From CAVSWN01 sp046728115 (GTDB lineage Bacteria > Acidobacteriota > Vicinamibacteria > Vicinamibacterales > CAVVIG01): a DNA stretch of 9,362 nt. The position numbers were made by a program, and so were the translations under genes. The stretch's first letter is position 1, and each line of letters begins with the position of its first letter. The notes below the pieces were generated by a model. The model did not search any database and was not told where the DNA came from. It was given only the letters and a program-made list of their open reading frames with translations. The stretch spans positions 1-9,362 of the forward strand of contig JBKPDW010000047.1 in NCBI GenBank assembly GCA_046728115.1, written 5' to 3'. Of this stretch, positions 1 through 6,008 are shown in pieces.

Positions 1-338
1 ATCAGGTCATCGTCCGGACCAGCTACGCGAAGTACGACACGCGCGACGGACGACCGGCGAGCCGTCACGACGATCTGATGGTGATCTTCGTCGAGGATCA
101 TGCGCTGAAAGCCGACTACTTCGATAGCGAACAGCATGTGATCCACTACTCGGTTGAGTTGCGCGGCCCGAAAGAAGCCGTGTTTCTGAGCGACGAAAAA
201 GCAAACGAGCCCCGCTATCGTCTCACCTACATGCTGCGATCGGACGGACTCTTGAGCGGCCAATTCGACGTCGCCTCGCCGGGATCGTCCGATGCCTTCA
301 AGTCGTATCTCTCGTGGACGGCGCGCCTGAGGAAATGA
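1..338 (+). CDS. Hypothetical protein, 3' end only
   Basis: The frame is open from the first bases of the window (first full codon at 3) to a TGA at 336-338, so about 111 C-terminal residues of a longer protein are visible and the true start lies upstream. An internal ATG at 78 is in frame, but the frame stays open and protein-like before it, so I do not use it as the start. The residues alternate hydrophobic and charged (for example VIFVEDHALKADYF, then YRLTYMLRSDGLLSGQFDV), the pattern of successive beta strands in a small lipocalin-like or fatty-acid-binding-like barrel. That fold is an inference from the pattern. I see no catalytic motif, no membrane segment and no recognisable family signature, and I assign no function. 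The peroxiredoxin gene follows on the same strand after 67 bases; I see no strong sign that the two share a transcript. Confidence 0.7.
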   Translation, partial: QVIVRTSYAKYDTRDGRPASRHDDLMVIFVEDHALKADYFDSEQHVIHYSVELRGPKEAVFLSDEKANEPRYRLTYMLRSDGLLSGQFDVASPGSSDAFKSYLSWTARLRK

Positions 339-395
339 GTCGACGCATCCGCGGGTGCGAGCGTGATAGATTAAGAGTTTCATGCCAACAGAGGC

Positions 396-401
396 AGGAG
401 G
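396..401 (+). promoter_or_regulatory. Shine-Dalgarno site for the peroxiredoxin gene
   Basis: A perfect AGGAGG lies 4 bases upstream of the ATG at 406. It favours 406 over the in-frame ATG at 382, which has no such site and would add eight residues not expected before the usual 'ALTIGDVAPDF' start of this family. Confidence 0.75.
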
Positions 402-405
402 ACAT

Positions 406-1068
406 ATGGCGCTGACGATTGGCGATGTAGCTCCCGATTTCGAGGCGGATACCACGGAGGGCCGCATTCGCTTCCACGAATGGCTCGGCGATTCCTGGGG
501 CGTGCTCTTCTCGCATCCGAAAGACTTTACGCCGGTGTGCACCACGGAATTGGGCTATATGGCGAAGCTCAAGCCCGAGTTCGACAAGCGGAACACCAAA
601 ATCATCGGCCTCAGTGTGGACCCGGTGGAACACCACAAGCGGTGGTCCAACGACATCAAAGAGACTCAGGGCTACGCGCCGAACTATCCGATGATCGGCG
701 ACACCGAGCTCAAGATCTCCAAAGCCTATGGAATGCTGCCGGCCACGCTGGAAGGCACGTGCGATGGCCGTACGGCAGCCGACAACCAGACGGTGCGGAA
801 CGTTTACGTGATCGGGCCCGACAAGAAGATCAAGCTCATCATCGTCTACCCGATGACGACGGGACGCAATTTCGACGAGGTTCTGCGAGTGATCGATTCG
901 CTGCAGCTCACCGCGAAGCACAAAGTCGCCACGCCTGTGAATTGGAAGCAGGGCGAGAACGTCATCATCGCGGGATCGGTCTCCGACGAAGAGGCGAAGA
1001 AGACGTATCCTCAGGGCTGGAACGCGCCGCGGCCGTACATCCGGATCGTGCCGCAGCCGGGCAAATAA
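406..1068 (+). CDS. Peroxiredoxin, Prx6 (1-Cys) family
   Basis: This 220-residue protein should reduce hydrogen peroxide, organic hydroperoxides or peroxynitrite with a catalytic cysteine, in the cytoplasm (no signal peptide is visible). The N-terminal thioredoxin-like AhpC/TSA domain contains the active-site motif DFTPVCTTE with the peroxidatic Cys at residue 45 and the supporting Thr at 42. Further conserved parts are Arg130, the family segment YPMTTGRNFDEVLRVIDSLQ (about residues 147-166) and the C-terminal Prx6 extension with VATPVNWKQGENV and a PQGWNAPRPY tail. The length matches bacterial Prx6 proteins (about 210-225). A second cysteine sits at residue 118 in GTCDGR; whether it can act as a resolving cysteine cannot be told from sequence. 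The start at 406 is set by the AGGAGG just upstream. The gene stands alone and converges on the PepSY gene. The family assignment is firm; the physiological reductant is unknown. Confidence 0.95.
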   Translation: MALTIGDVAPDFEADTTEGRIRFHEWLGDSWGVLFSHPKDFTPVCTTELGYMAKLKPEFDKRNTKIIGLSVDPVEHHKRWSNDIKETQGYAPNYPMIGDTELKISKAYGMLPATLEGTCDGRTAADNQTVRNVYVIGPDKKIKLIIVYPMTTGRNFDEVLRVIDSLQLTAKHKVATPVNWKQGENVIIAGSVSDEEAKKTYPQGWNAPRPYIRIVPQPGK

Positions 1069-1110
1069 AGTGGAGCTCGCCAATGGCAGATTGCTGATGT
1101 CAGCGTTTGC

Positions 1111-1141
1111 CGCGGCCGAACGGCAGCCCGATACGGCCGCG
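1111..1141. terminator. Possible bidirectional terminator hairpin
   Basis: A perfect 8-base inverted repeat (CGCGGCCG at 1111-1118, CGGCCGCG at 1134-1141) encloses a 15-base loop in the 79-base gap between the convergent peroxiredoxin and PepSY genes. Position and stem strength suit a shared transcript end, but there is no T-tract on either side, so a classic intrinsic terminator is not shown. Palindromic GC-rich octamers can also arise by chance in DNA of this composition. Confidence 0.35.
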
Positions 1142-1147
1142 TAGACC

Positions 1148-2617
1148 TCAGGCGGCGTCAGCCGTCGAACGCGCTACGACGCGCCATGCGAGCACGATCG
1201 ACGTGATCGACAGTGCGGCGCCGCCGAGCATGAACGTGATCACGACGATGTCCCAGGCCGGACGGTGATCGTAGAGCCAGGGAAAGTCGAGCGAGTGAAG
1301 CCCGTGGTACAGCCACCGCGTCACCCAGCTCCGTGAACTGTAGACGGCCACGACGCGCGCAGTCTTCGGATCGATGTAATACCGCGTGTGGTCGGGGTCG
1401 TTGACCCGCACGAGAATCACCGGCAGCGGGCGCCGCCGATGCCGGTCGAGGTAGTATCGGTCGTAGGCGTCGAGTCGCTGAATAGCTGCACCACCGCTCG
1501 ACCGCGTCGCCCTCATCACCGCGTCGGCGATTCGGCTGCCGTCGAATTCGTCCCGCGGTTCGCCCGCCATCGGCACGATGTGCGTGGTCCCTCCAGCCAG
1601 CGTCGCAACGTAAACGGGATCGCCCGCGAACGACCCGAGCTCGAGGTCCCTGACGTCGGCCCGACCGAGTTGTGCCAGAGCTTCTCCGGGCCGTTTGCTG
1701 CCGAATGCAGACATCTCGATCCGCCCGCGAAGCGTGCGCCCAATCTCGCCGCCACGTGCGTCACCGCCCATGCCGGGAAATGGATCCATCGACAGCATGC
1801 CGCTGAAAGCCCACGTTGCGGCGCCGAGTCCGAAGACGAGGCCCAGGATCGCGTGCCACCGCTTCTGACCGCGGTAGGGCAGGTGAGACGGCGCACGATC
1901 GTAGCGATAGCGCTTGGACGGCGAGTACGTCCAGACGCCGATCGTCATGCCGAGCAGCGCCGTGACCGTACCGATGCCGGACGTCCAGATCACGACGCGG
2001 CTCCAGGCGAGCTGACGTTTGCGCAGCGGCGTGAAGTAGAGCCAGTGTGGAATCGGTCCGAGGTAGGCTCCGCGTCGTGACGCGCTGGTCGTGTACTGCA
2101 CCACCTCGCCCGTCGATTGCGCGACGTAGACCTGTTCCCCGTTGGACCACGAATACTTCCAGAGCGGCCGGAGCGTGCGCAGCGTCCCCTGAACCGTCCA
2201 CTGGTCGACGGCGGCGACCGGTTCGATGTTCGCCGTGTTCACATCCTGTCCCGTCCAGGAAGCCGCGATTCGGTCAAGCGCGGCCCGCGACACATCGCGC
2301 AGCACTTCGCCGGTATCCGCATACACGAGCCTGTCGGAGCGACCCGTGCGGAAACGATAGACTGGCCGGCCGTCGAACATCGAGAGGTGGACCGCGGTGG
2401 GAGCGCCGGATGCGCCCAATGCGCCGTACGCCTGATCCGGCGTGATGTGGATATCGCCGTGGTTGAGGCGCTCGGACCGCTCGAGTCGATCGGCTTCCGT
2501 GACGCTGGGGAAGTCCCAGTACATCATGCCGATGCCCGAGAGAAACCAGAGGCTGAAGAGCAGGCACAGCCCCACGCCAAGCCAGCGGTGAGCCATGATG
2601 GCCGATCGCTTGAGCAT
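1148..2617 (-). CDS. PepSY-associated TM-helix membrane protein
   Basis: A 489-residue inner-membrane protein of the PepSY_TM type. Hydrophobic helices fall at about residues 13-33, 207-229, 255-275 and 455-477. A PepSY-like periplasmic segment follows helix 1 (HITPDQAYGAL, then GRPVYRFRTG and DRLVYADTGEVL), and a second loop region (about 280-450) ends with the family-typical HGLHSLDFPWLYDHRPAWD before helix 4. Histidines sit at helix ends (AHRWLG near residue 10, PHWLYF near 191, KRWHAILG near 254, HGLH near 438). Relatives such as the siderophore reductase FoxB carry two b-type haems on such histidines, so a role in electron transfer across the inner membrane to iron or copper is possible; that is inference. 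The ATG at 2617 is used; a TTG directly before it (2620) and an ATG at 2596 are alternatives, none with a clear Shine-Dalgarno. The gene diverges from the metal-related operon at 2646, with 28 bases between the chosen starts. Confidence 0.85.
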   Translation of the reverse strand: MLKRSAIMAHRWLGVGLCLLFSLWFLSGIGMMYWDFPSVTEADRLERSERLNHGDIHITPDQAYGALGASGAPTAVHLSMFDGRPVYRFRTGRSDRLVYADTGEVLRDVSRAALDRIAASWTGQDVNTANIEPVAAVDQWTVQGTLRTLRPLWKYSWSNGEQVYVAQSTGEVVQYTTSASRRGAYLGPIPHWLYFTPLRKRQLAWSRVVIWTSGIGTVTALLGMTIGVWTYSPSKRYRYDRAPSHLPYRGQKRWHAILGLVFGLGAATWAFSGMLSMDPFPGMGGDARGGEIGRTLRGRIEMSAFGSKRPGEALAQLGRADVRDLELGSFAGDPVYVATLAGGTTHIVPMAGEPRDEFDGSRIADAVMRATRSSGGAAIQRLDAYDRYYLDRHRRRPLPVILVRVNDPDHTRYYIDPKTARVVAVYSSRSWVTRWLYHGLHSLDFPWLYDHRPAWDIVVITFMLGGAALSITSIVLAWRVVARSTADAA

Positions 2618-2635
2618 CAACGGGAGACTATCAGG

Positions 2636-2647
2636 ATCGCATGCGAT
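2636..2647. promoter_or_regulatory. Perfect 12-bp palindrome in the divergent promoter region
   Basis: ATCGCATGCGAT is an exact palindrome in the very short space between the PepSY gene (minus) and the Cys/His-rich protein gene (plus); its last two bases overlap the plus-strand ATG at 2646. A dimeric repressor or metal sensor bound here could control both directions. If the plus-strand gene really starts at GTG 2670, the palindrome lies wholly upstream of both genes. Operator function is inferred from position and symmetry only. Confidence 0.4.
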
Positions 2648-3089
2648 GAGAAATCGGTATGATCACGATGTGAAGCTGGTTGGTCGTGTTTTGGCGGTTG
2701 CGCTGACACTCGCGATTGGCATTGCGCCGACGCTTCTCGACAGCTGTCTCCTGACGTGTGTGTCGCATGCGGCCGCGGCTGCTTCGAAGCTGCAAGCGGG
2801 TCATGCGTGCCATCGGATCCAGCACTCCGGCGCGCAACCGAATCTGAGGGATCCGTCGACCCATTGCTGCCACGATCACACGCAAAGCGGCGCCGCGGAT
2901 GACCCTTCGCCATCGGTCGGGCCGTCGGCGACGAAAATCGCCACATCACTGCGTATGGCGCACGCCATGCCCGCAACGGTTGCGTCGGTCGACGCAGTGA
3001 CGAATCTCGTCGGCCTGATGTCGCGTGCGCCAGGTTCGCCGCCCGATCGCGCCTGCCTCAGGCCATCTCCTCTGCCGCTCCGCATCTAG
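2646..3089 (+). CDS. Small exported Cys/His-rich protein, possibly metal-binding
   Basis: A 147-residue protein with an N-terminal signal or membrane segment (about residues 10-30, VKLVGRVLAVALTLAIGIAP). It is followed by a ligand-rich stretch: Cys34 and Cys38 in DSCLLTC, His53, Cys55 and His56 in GHACH, His60, then His73, Cys74, Cys75, His76 and His78 in THCCHDH. The second half is low in complexity, rich in Ala, Pro and Ser, and ends in PLPLRI. No known domain is apparent. Spacing of the ligands suggests binding of a soft metal such as copper, or disulfides formed after export; both are inference. Start choice is uncertain: ATG 2646 is used, but GTG 2670 would give a cleaner signal peptide (VKLVGRVLAV...) and a longer divergent promoter; neither has a strong Shine-Dalgarno. 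It leads a run of four plus-strand genes; the next starts 69 bases after its stop. Confidence 0.65.
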   Translation: MRNRYDHDVKLVGRVLAVALTLAIGIAPTLLDSCLLTCVSHAAAAASKLQAGHACHRIQHSGAQPNLRDPSTHCCHDHTQSGAADDPSPSVGPSATKIATSLRMAHAMPATVASVDAVTNLVGLMSRAPGSPPDRACLRPSPLPLRI

Positions 3090-3109
3090 TCCTCGCTCTG
3101 CAACGAATT

Positions 3110-3138
3110 CCTAATCCATAACCCTAATCCCCAACCCC
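3110..3138. repeat. Short degenerate C-rich repeat between genes
   Basis: CCTAATCC occurs twice, at 3110-3117 and 3123-3130, a 13-base period, and grades into CCAACCCC (3131-3138). It fills the middle of the 69-base gap after the Cys/His-rich protein gene. It is too short for a confident repeat family, but resembles the degenerate 7-base repeats seen further right at 9144-9194. Confidence 0.4.
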
Positions 3139-3147
3139 TGTCGCTGT

Positions 3148-3153
3148 GGGAGG
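3148..3153 (+). promoter_or_regulatory. Shine-Dalgarno site selecting a TTG start
   Basis: GGGAGG lies 5 bases before the TTG at 3159 and supports that unusual start codon, which also yields a convincing signal peptide. No in-frame ATG lies near enough to replace it without removing the signal peptide. Confidence 0.7.
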
Positions 3154-3158
3154 CGCTT

Positions 3159-4409
3159 TTGTTCCGCGTAGCGTGTCTCGTATTCTGCGCATCATGTACG
3201 CCCATCGCTGCTGGCGCTCAATCGTCGACGCCCGATCAACATGCGGGTATGGCGATGGACGGTGATGAGCCGGGCTGGCATTTCAAACTGGACGGCGCGG
3301 CTTTTGGCATGTTCAATCACCAGGGCGGGCCCCGCGGCGGCGACGAATTCAAGCTGCCAAACTGGTGGATGGGCATGCTGACCCGTGAGGTGGGCGCATC
3401 GCGCCTGACACTGACCGGCATGTTCAGCCTCGATCCGGCAACAGTGGGGGAGCAGGGGTATCGCGAACTCTTTCAAGTCGGCGAGGCATACCAGGGCCGT
3501 CCGCTGATTGATCATCAACATCCGCACGACTTCTTCATGCAGCTCGCCGCGATCTGGCGTGCGCCTCTGAGCGATACGACGGGCTTGACGGTGGCGGGCG
3601 GGCCCGTGGGCGAGCCTGCGTTGGGTCCGGTCGCATACATGCATCGGGCTTCGGCGGTGGATCTGCCGCTCGCTCCTCTCTCCCATCACACGTTCGACTC
3701 CACCCACATCGCCTTCGGCGTCGTGACGGCTGCGATCGACCACGAACCGTGGGTCTTCGAGGGGTCGGTCTTCAACGGCCGCGAGCCCGACGAGCATCGC
3801 TGGGACTTCGATTTCGGCCGGCTCGATTCAGTTTCCGCTCGCGTCTGGTTTCGTCCCACCGAGCGCTGGGAGTTCCAGGCATCGACAGGGCATTTGACGC
3901 AACCCGAGGAACTGGAGCCCGGCGACCTTCAGCGCACAACGGCGTCCGTGTCGTGGTTCGCGCGTGACGAGCAGGATTTTACGGCCGTTGCAGTCGGCTA
4001 CGGTATCAACGCGAGCGATGGATCCCGGCGTCACGCTGCATTCGCGGAGGCGACGCGGCATACCGGTGCGCTGTCCGTGTTCGGCCGGGCGGAGGCCGTG
4101 CAGGTTGAGACCAGTGTGCTCCTGAACGATGCGATCCCGGTCACCCCGGATGCCGCGGACGGGAAGGACACAGTGGGCGCATTCACTATCGGAGCGATGC
4201 GCGATCTCGGCCGATGGTTTGGCGTGGAGGGCGGCGTGGGCGGGGCCGTTACCTTTTACGCCGTTCCTCAGCCGTTGACTGCCACGCACGGCGCTCACCC
4301 CGTGTCGTTCCAGCTCCACTTCCGGTTGCGTCCAGCGGGCGGCAATGCGGCACGCATGTGGAATATGCGGATGTCGCAACCGATGTCAGGGCATGCTATG
4401 AATCAGTAG
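3159..4409 (+). CDS. Predicted outer-membrane beta-barrel protein, copper-cluster type
   Basis: A 416-residue exported protein starting at TTG, with a signal peptide ending near AAGA/QSS (residues 17-23). The mature part alternates hydrophobic and polar residues in short strands with many aromatics (for example LTLTGMFSL, VWFRPTERWEFQAS, VSFQLHFRLRP), as in outer-membrane barrels. Conserved-looking segments are DHQHPHDFFMQLA (residues 118-130), GGPVGEPALGPVAYMHR, PLSHHTFDSTHIAFGVV and EGSVFNGREPDEHRWDFDF (201-219). I recall relatives of this pattern, usually annotated hypothetical, in copper-resistance neighbourhoods of Acidobacteriota and Proteobacteria; this is memory, not a search. Both ends are Met/His-rich: HAGMAMDG near residue 28, and a tail from about 400 (MWNMRMSQPMSGHAMNQ) beyond the last predicted strand. 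Such Mets motifs are known copper ligands in other proteins. The cytochrome c gene follows after 13 bases, so co-transcription is likely. The exact role (pore, sensor, metal export) is unknown. Confidence 0.75.
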   Translation: MFRVACLVFCASCTPIAAGAQSSTPDQHAGMAMDGDEPGWHFKLDGAAFGMFNHQGGPRGGDEFKLPNWWMGMLTREVGASRLTLTGMFSLDPATVGEQGYRELFQVGEAYQGRPLIDHQHPHDFFMQLAAIWRAPLSDTTGLTVAGGPVGEPALGPVAYMHRASAVDLPLAPLSHHTFDSTHIAFGVVTAAIDHEPWVFEGSVFNGREPDEHRWDFDFGRLDSVSARVWFRPTERWEFQASTGHLTQPEELEPGDLQRTTASVSWFARDEQDFTAVAVGYGINASDGSRRHAAFAEATRHTGALSVFGRAEAVQVETSVLLNDAIPVTPDAADGKDTVGAFTIGAMRDLGRWFGVEGGVGGAVTFYAVPQPLTATHGAHPVSFQLHFRLRPAGGNAARMWNMRMSQPMSGHAMNQ

Positions 4410-4422
4410 AGAGGCGTCGCAC

Positions 4423-5058
4423 ATGGCTCTGCTCAGGCGCTCGGTGGGTGTCGTTGTCGGGATGCTCGCGGTCGTCGGCCTCGGTGCGCTTGCTGGCGGT
4501 CTCTGGCTCGTCAGGGGCGGCGTCGGCACGAGGCTCGAGCCTGGCCGTGTGGAAACCGTACTCGCGCGACGGCTCCGATCGTGGGCCATTCCCTCGGCGG
4601 CGCGCGGTCTTCAGTCACCCCTCAGTCCGACACCCGAAGTCATCAGGGAGGGGATGGAGCACTTCGCCGATCACTGCGCGTCGTGTCACGCGAACGACGG
4701 GAGCGGCGACACGGAGATGGGCAAAGGGCTGTACCCAAGGGTCCCCGATATGCGTCACGCGGACACGCAGTCGCTCTCTGACGGCGAGCTGTTCTACATT
4801 ATCGAGAACGGTGTCCGCCTGACGGGTATGCCGGCCTGGGGCAACGGGACGCCCGAAAGCGCAGAAGCGAGCTGGAAGCTCGTGCAGTTCGTCCGCCACC
4901 TGCCGACGTTGACTGATGCCGAGGTGGAGGCGATGAAGGCGCTGAAGCCGAGGAGCCCGGAGGAGTGGCGCGAAGAGGAAGAAACGCGGCGTTTTCTCGA
5001 GGGTGGAGCGGAGCCGGCGCCAAAAACGCCCGCATCCGGTCACAAACACGGAGGCTGA
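4423..5058 (+). CDS. Membrane-anchored mono-haem cytochrome c
   Basis: A 211-residue class I cytochrome c. One N-terminal hydrophobic helix (about residues 8-30) serves as an uncleaved anchor or signal, leaving the haem domain in the periplasm. The haem-attachment motif CASCH gives Cys85, Cys88 and axial His89, followed by NDGSGDTEMGKGLYPRVPD, a typical cytochrome c loop. The likely distal ligand is Met136 in GMPAWG. The helix SAEASWKLVQFVRHLPTLT closes the fold; the C-terminus is charged and ends GHKHGG. It should carry electrons in the periplasm; its partners are unknown, but its place between an outer-membrane protein with metal-ligand-rich ends and a His-rich exported protein suggests metal redox chemistry or detoxification. 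A GAGAGG at 4409-4414, 8 bases before the ATG, is the ribosome site and overlaps the end of the previous gene's stop codon. Confidence 0.93.
   Translation: MALLRRSVGVVVGMLAVVGLGALAGGLWLVRGGVGTRLEPGRVETVLARRLRSWAIPSAARGLQSPLSPTPEVIREGMEHFADHCASCHANDGSGDTEMGKGLYPRVPDMRHADTQSLSDGELFYIIENGVRLTGMPAWGNGTPESAEASWKLVQFVRHLPTLTDAEVEAMKALKPRSPEEWREEEETRRFLEGGAEPAPKTPASGHKHGG
5050..5054 (+). promoter_or_regulatory. Shine-Dalgarno site for the GTG start at 5061
   Basis: GGAGG lies inside the last codons of the cytochrome gene, 6 bases before the GTG at 5061. It fixes that start, giving a clean signal peptide, and implies coupled translation with the cytochrome. Confidence 0.75.
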
Positions 5059-5060
5059 AC

Positions 5061-5402
5061 GTGAAGATGATGACGAATGCTGTTCTCGCCGTGATGTTTG
5101 CACTGACGCTGGCGCCGGTGGTGTCGGCGCATGAGGGTCACGATCACAAGATCCTGGGCACTATCGCCGCTGTTCACGACAACACGGTCGACGTGAAAGG
5201 CGCTGACGGCAAGACCTCGACGATCTCGCTGAATGAAAAGACGAAGATTCTTCAAGGCACGACGGCGATGAAAGCCGCCGACCTCAAGATCGGCGATCGC
5301 GTCGTCGTCACCGCGACGGGCGGCGGGAAGGATCCGTTCGTGGCGAAAGAAGTGCGGATCGGAACCGCGCCGGCCGCCGCGAAAACAACCTCCAAGAAGT
5401 AG
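5061..5402 (+). CDS. Small exported DUF5666-like protein with His-rich N-terminus
   Basis: A 113-residue protein starting at GTG, 2 bases after the cytochrome stop. Residues 1-23 form a signal peptide (hydrophobic VLAVMFALTLAPVV, then VSA). Cleavage after VSA would leave a mature protein beginning HEGHDHK. A single compact beta-rich domain follows: GTIAAVHDNTVDVKGADGK, TISLNEKTKIL, DLKIGDRVVVTATG and VAKEVRIGT, the layout of DUF5666 and similar OB-like periplasmic modules. The tail is Ala/Lys/Thr-rich (AAAKTTSKK). An exposed N-terminal His with two nearby His could bind copper, as the N-terminal His does in CopC-type proteins; this is inference. It is the last gene of the plus-strand run, and the convergent DinB gene ends 30 bases further on. 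No clear terminator hairpin is visible in between. Confidence 0.8.
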   Translation: MKMMTNAVLAVMFALTLAPVVSAHEGHDHKILGTIAAVHDNTVDVKGADGKTSTISLNEKTKILQGTTAMKAADLKIGDRVVVTATGGGKDPFVAKEVRIGTAPAAAKTTSKK

Positions 5403-5432
5403 CGCGAGCCTTTCACGCGAGCGACGACCGAT

Positions 5433-5990
5433 TTATCTCGACTCCTCCAGCCGCTTGGTGTGCCCGCCGGCGCGCTCGAAGGTGGCGTGCGTGTTGTAGG
5501 CCTCCGACCCGCCTGGCGGGATGCTGAGAGATTTCCACTCCTGTCCGCGCGCGGACTTTGCCAGATACACAATCTGGCCGACGTGGTAGGCGGTGTGCGC
5601 GAGGGAACGCTGAAGCGCCTCGACGATCGACAGCGCCTGGCCGCGAATCGTGATGTGCTGGCTCAATTGGTCGTCTCGGAGTTCTGCGAGGGCCTGCTGC
5701 AGCGTGCTCCAGCCCTTCTCCCATTTCGTCAGAAGTTCTGCCTTGGTCACGGCGCGTGGCTCGAACTCCCCCTCGCGGCGCCGCCACGGTTTCTCGCCGT
5801 CGCTCGTCAGGAAGTCGGTGAAGCGGGAATGCAGATTCCCTGAAATGTGCCAGCAGATGGTGGCAATCGAGCTGCCGTTGTTCGGCCCGGCGATGGAGAC
5901 CTCCGCATCGCTCACTTGGCGGATGGCGCCTTCGGCCAGGGCTTTGTAGCGCGCGAATTCGGAACGGATCGCGTCGATGACGTGATGCAT
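5433..5990 (-). CDS. DinB / DUF1572-family protein
   Basis: A 185-residue cytoplasmic four-helix-bundle protein of the DinB/YfiT superfamily, closest in layout to DUF1572. Members bind one divalent metal with three histidines; known ones act as thiol transferases (bacillithiol, mycothiol), while most are uncharacterised. The likely triad is His48 in CWHISGN and His132 and His136 in LAHTAYHVGQIVYLAK, the classic spacing. The ATG at 5990 is chosen because GAGG (6001-6004) lies 10 bases upstream and the protein then starts MHHVIDAIRSEF; a GTG at 6008, directly abutting the kinase stop codon, would add six residues. The gene follows the sensor kinase on the same strand with only 18 bases between and is probably co-transcribed with it. 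Its substrate and its link to the two-component system are unknown. Confidence 0.85.
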   Translation of the reverse strand: MHHVIDAIRSEFARYKALAEGAIRQVSDAEVSIAGPNNGSSIATICWHISGNLHSRFTDFLTSDGEKPWRRREGEFEPRAVTKAELLTKWEKGWSTLQQALAELRDDQLSQHITIRGQALSIVEALQRSLAHTAYHVGQIVYLAKSARGQEWKSLSIPPGGSEAYNTHATFERAGGHTKRLEESR

Positions 5991-6008
5991 AGATGATTGA
6001 CCTCGCAC

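Noticed and set aside
344..359. Hairpin CGCATCC/GGGTGCG after the first gene as a terminator
   Set aside because: The stem includes a G-T pair, the loop is only two bases, and no T-tract follows; the support is too weak.
367..372. TAGATT as the -10 of the peroxiredoxin promoter
   Set aside because: It is a fair -10 match, but no -35-like sequence lies 15-19 bases upstream; chance occurrence cannot be excluded.
298..1083. Long minus-strand reading frame opposite the peroxiredoxin gene
   Set aside because: It is antisense to a clear Prx6 gene with an intact active site and Shine-Dalgarno; its translation is Arg/His-rich with no domain, as expected of a shadow frame in GC-rich DNA.
1388..2662. 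Several plus-strand frames opposite the PepSY gene
   Set aside because: They are Arg/Pro-rich antisense shadows of a gene with clear membrane helices and family motifs.
5403..5432. Possible terminator between the DUF5666-like gene and the DinB gene
   Set aside because: CGCGAG appears twice as a direct repeat, not an inverted one, so no stable hairpin forms.
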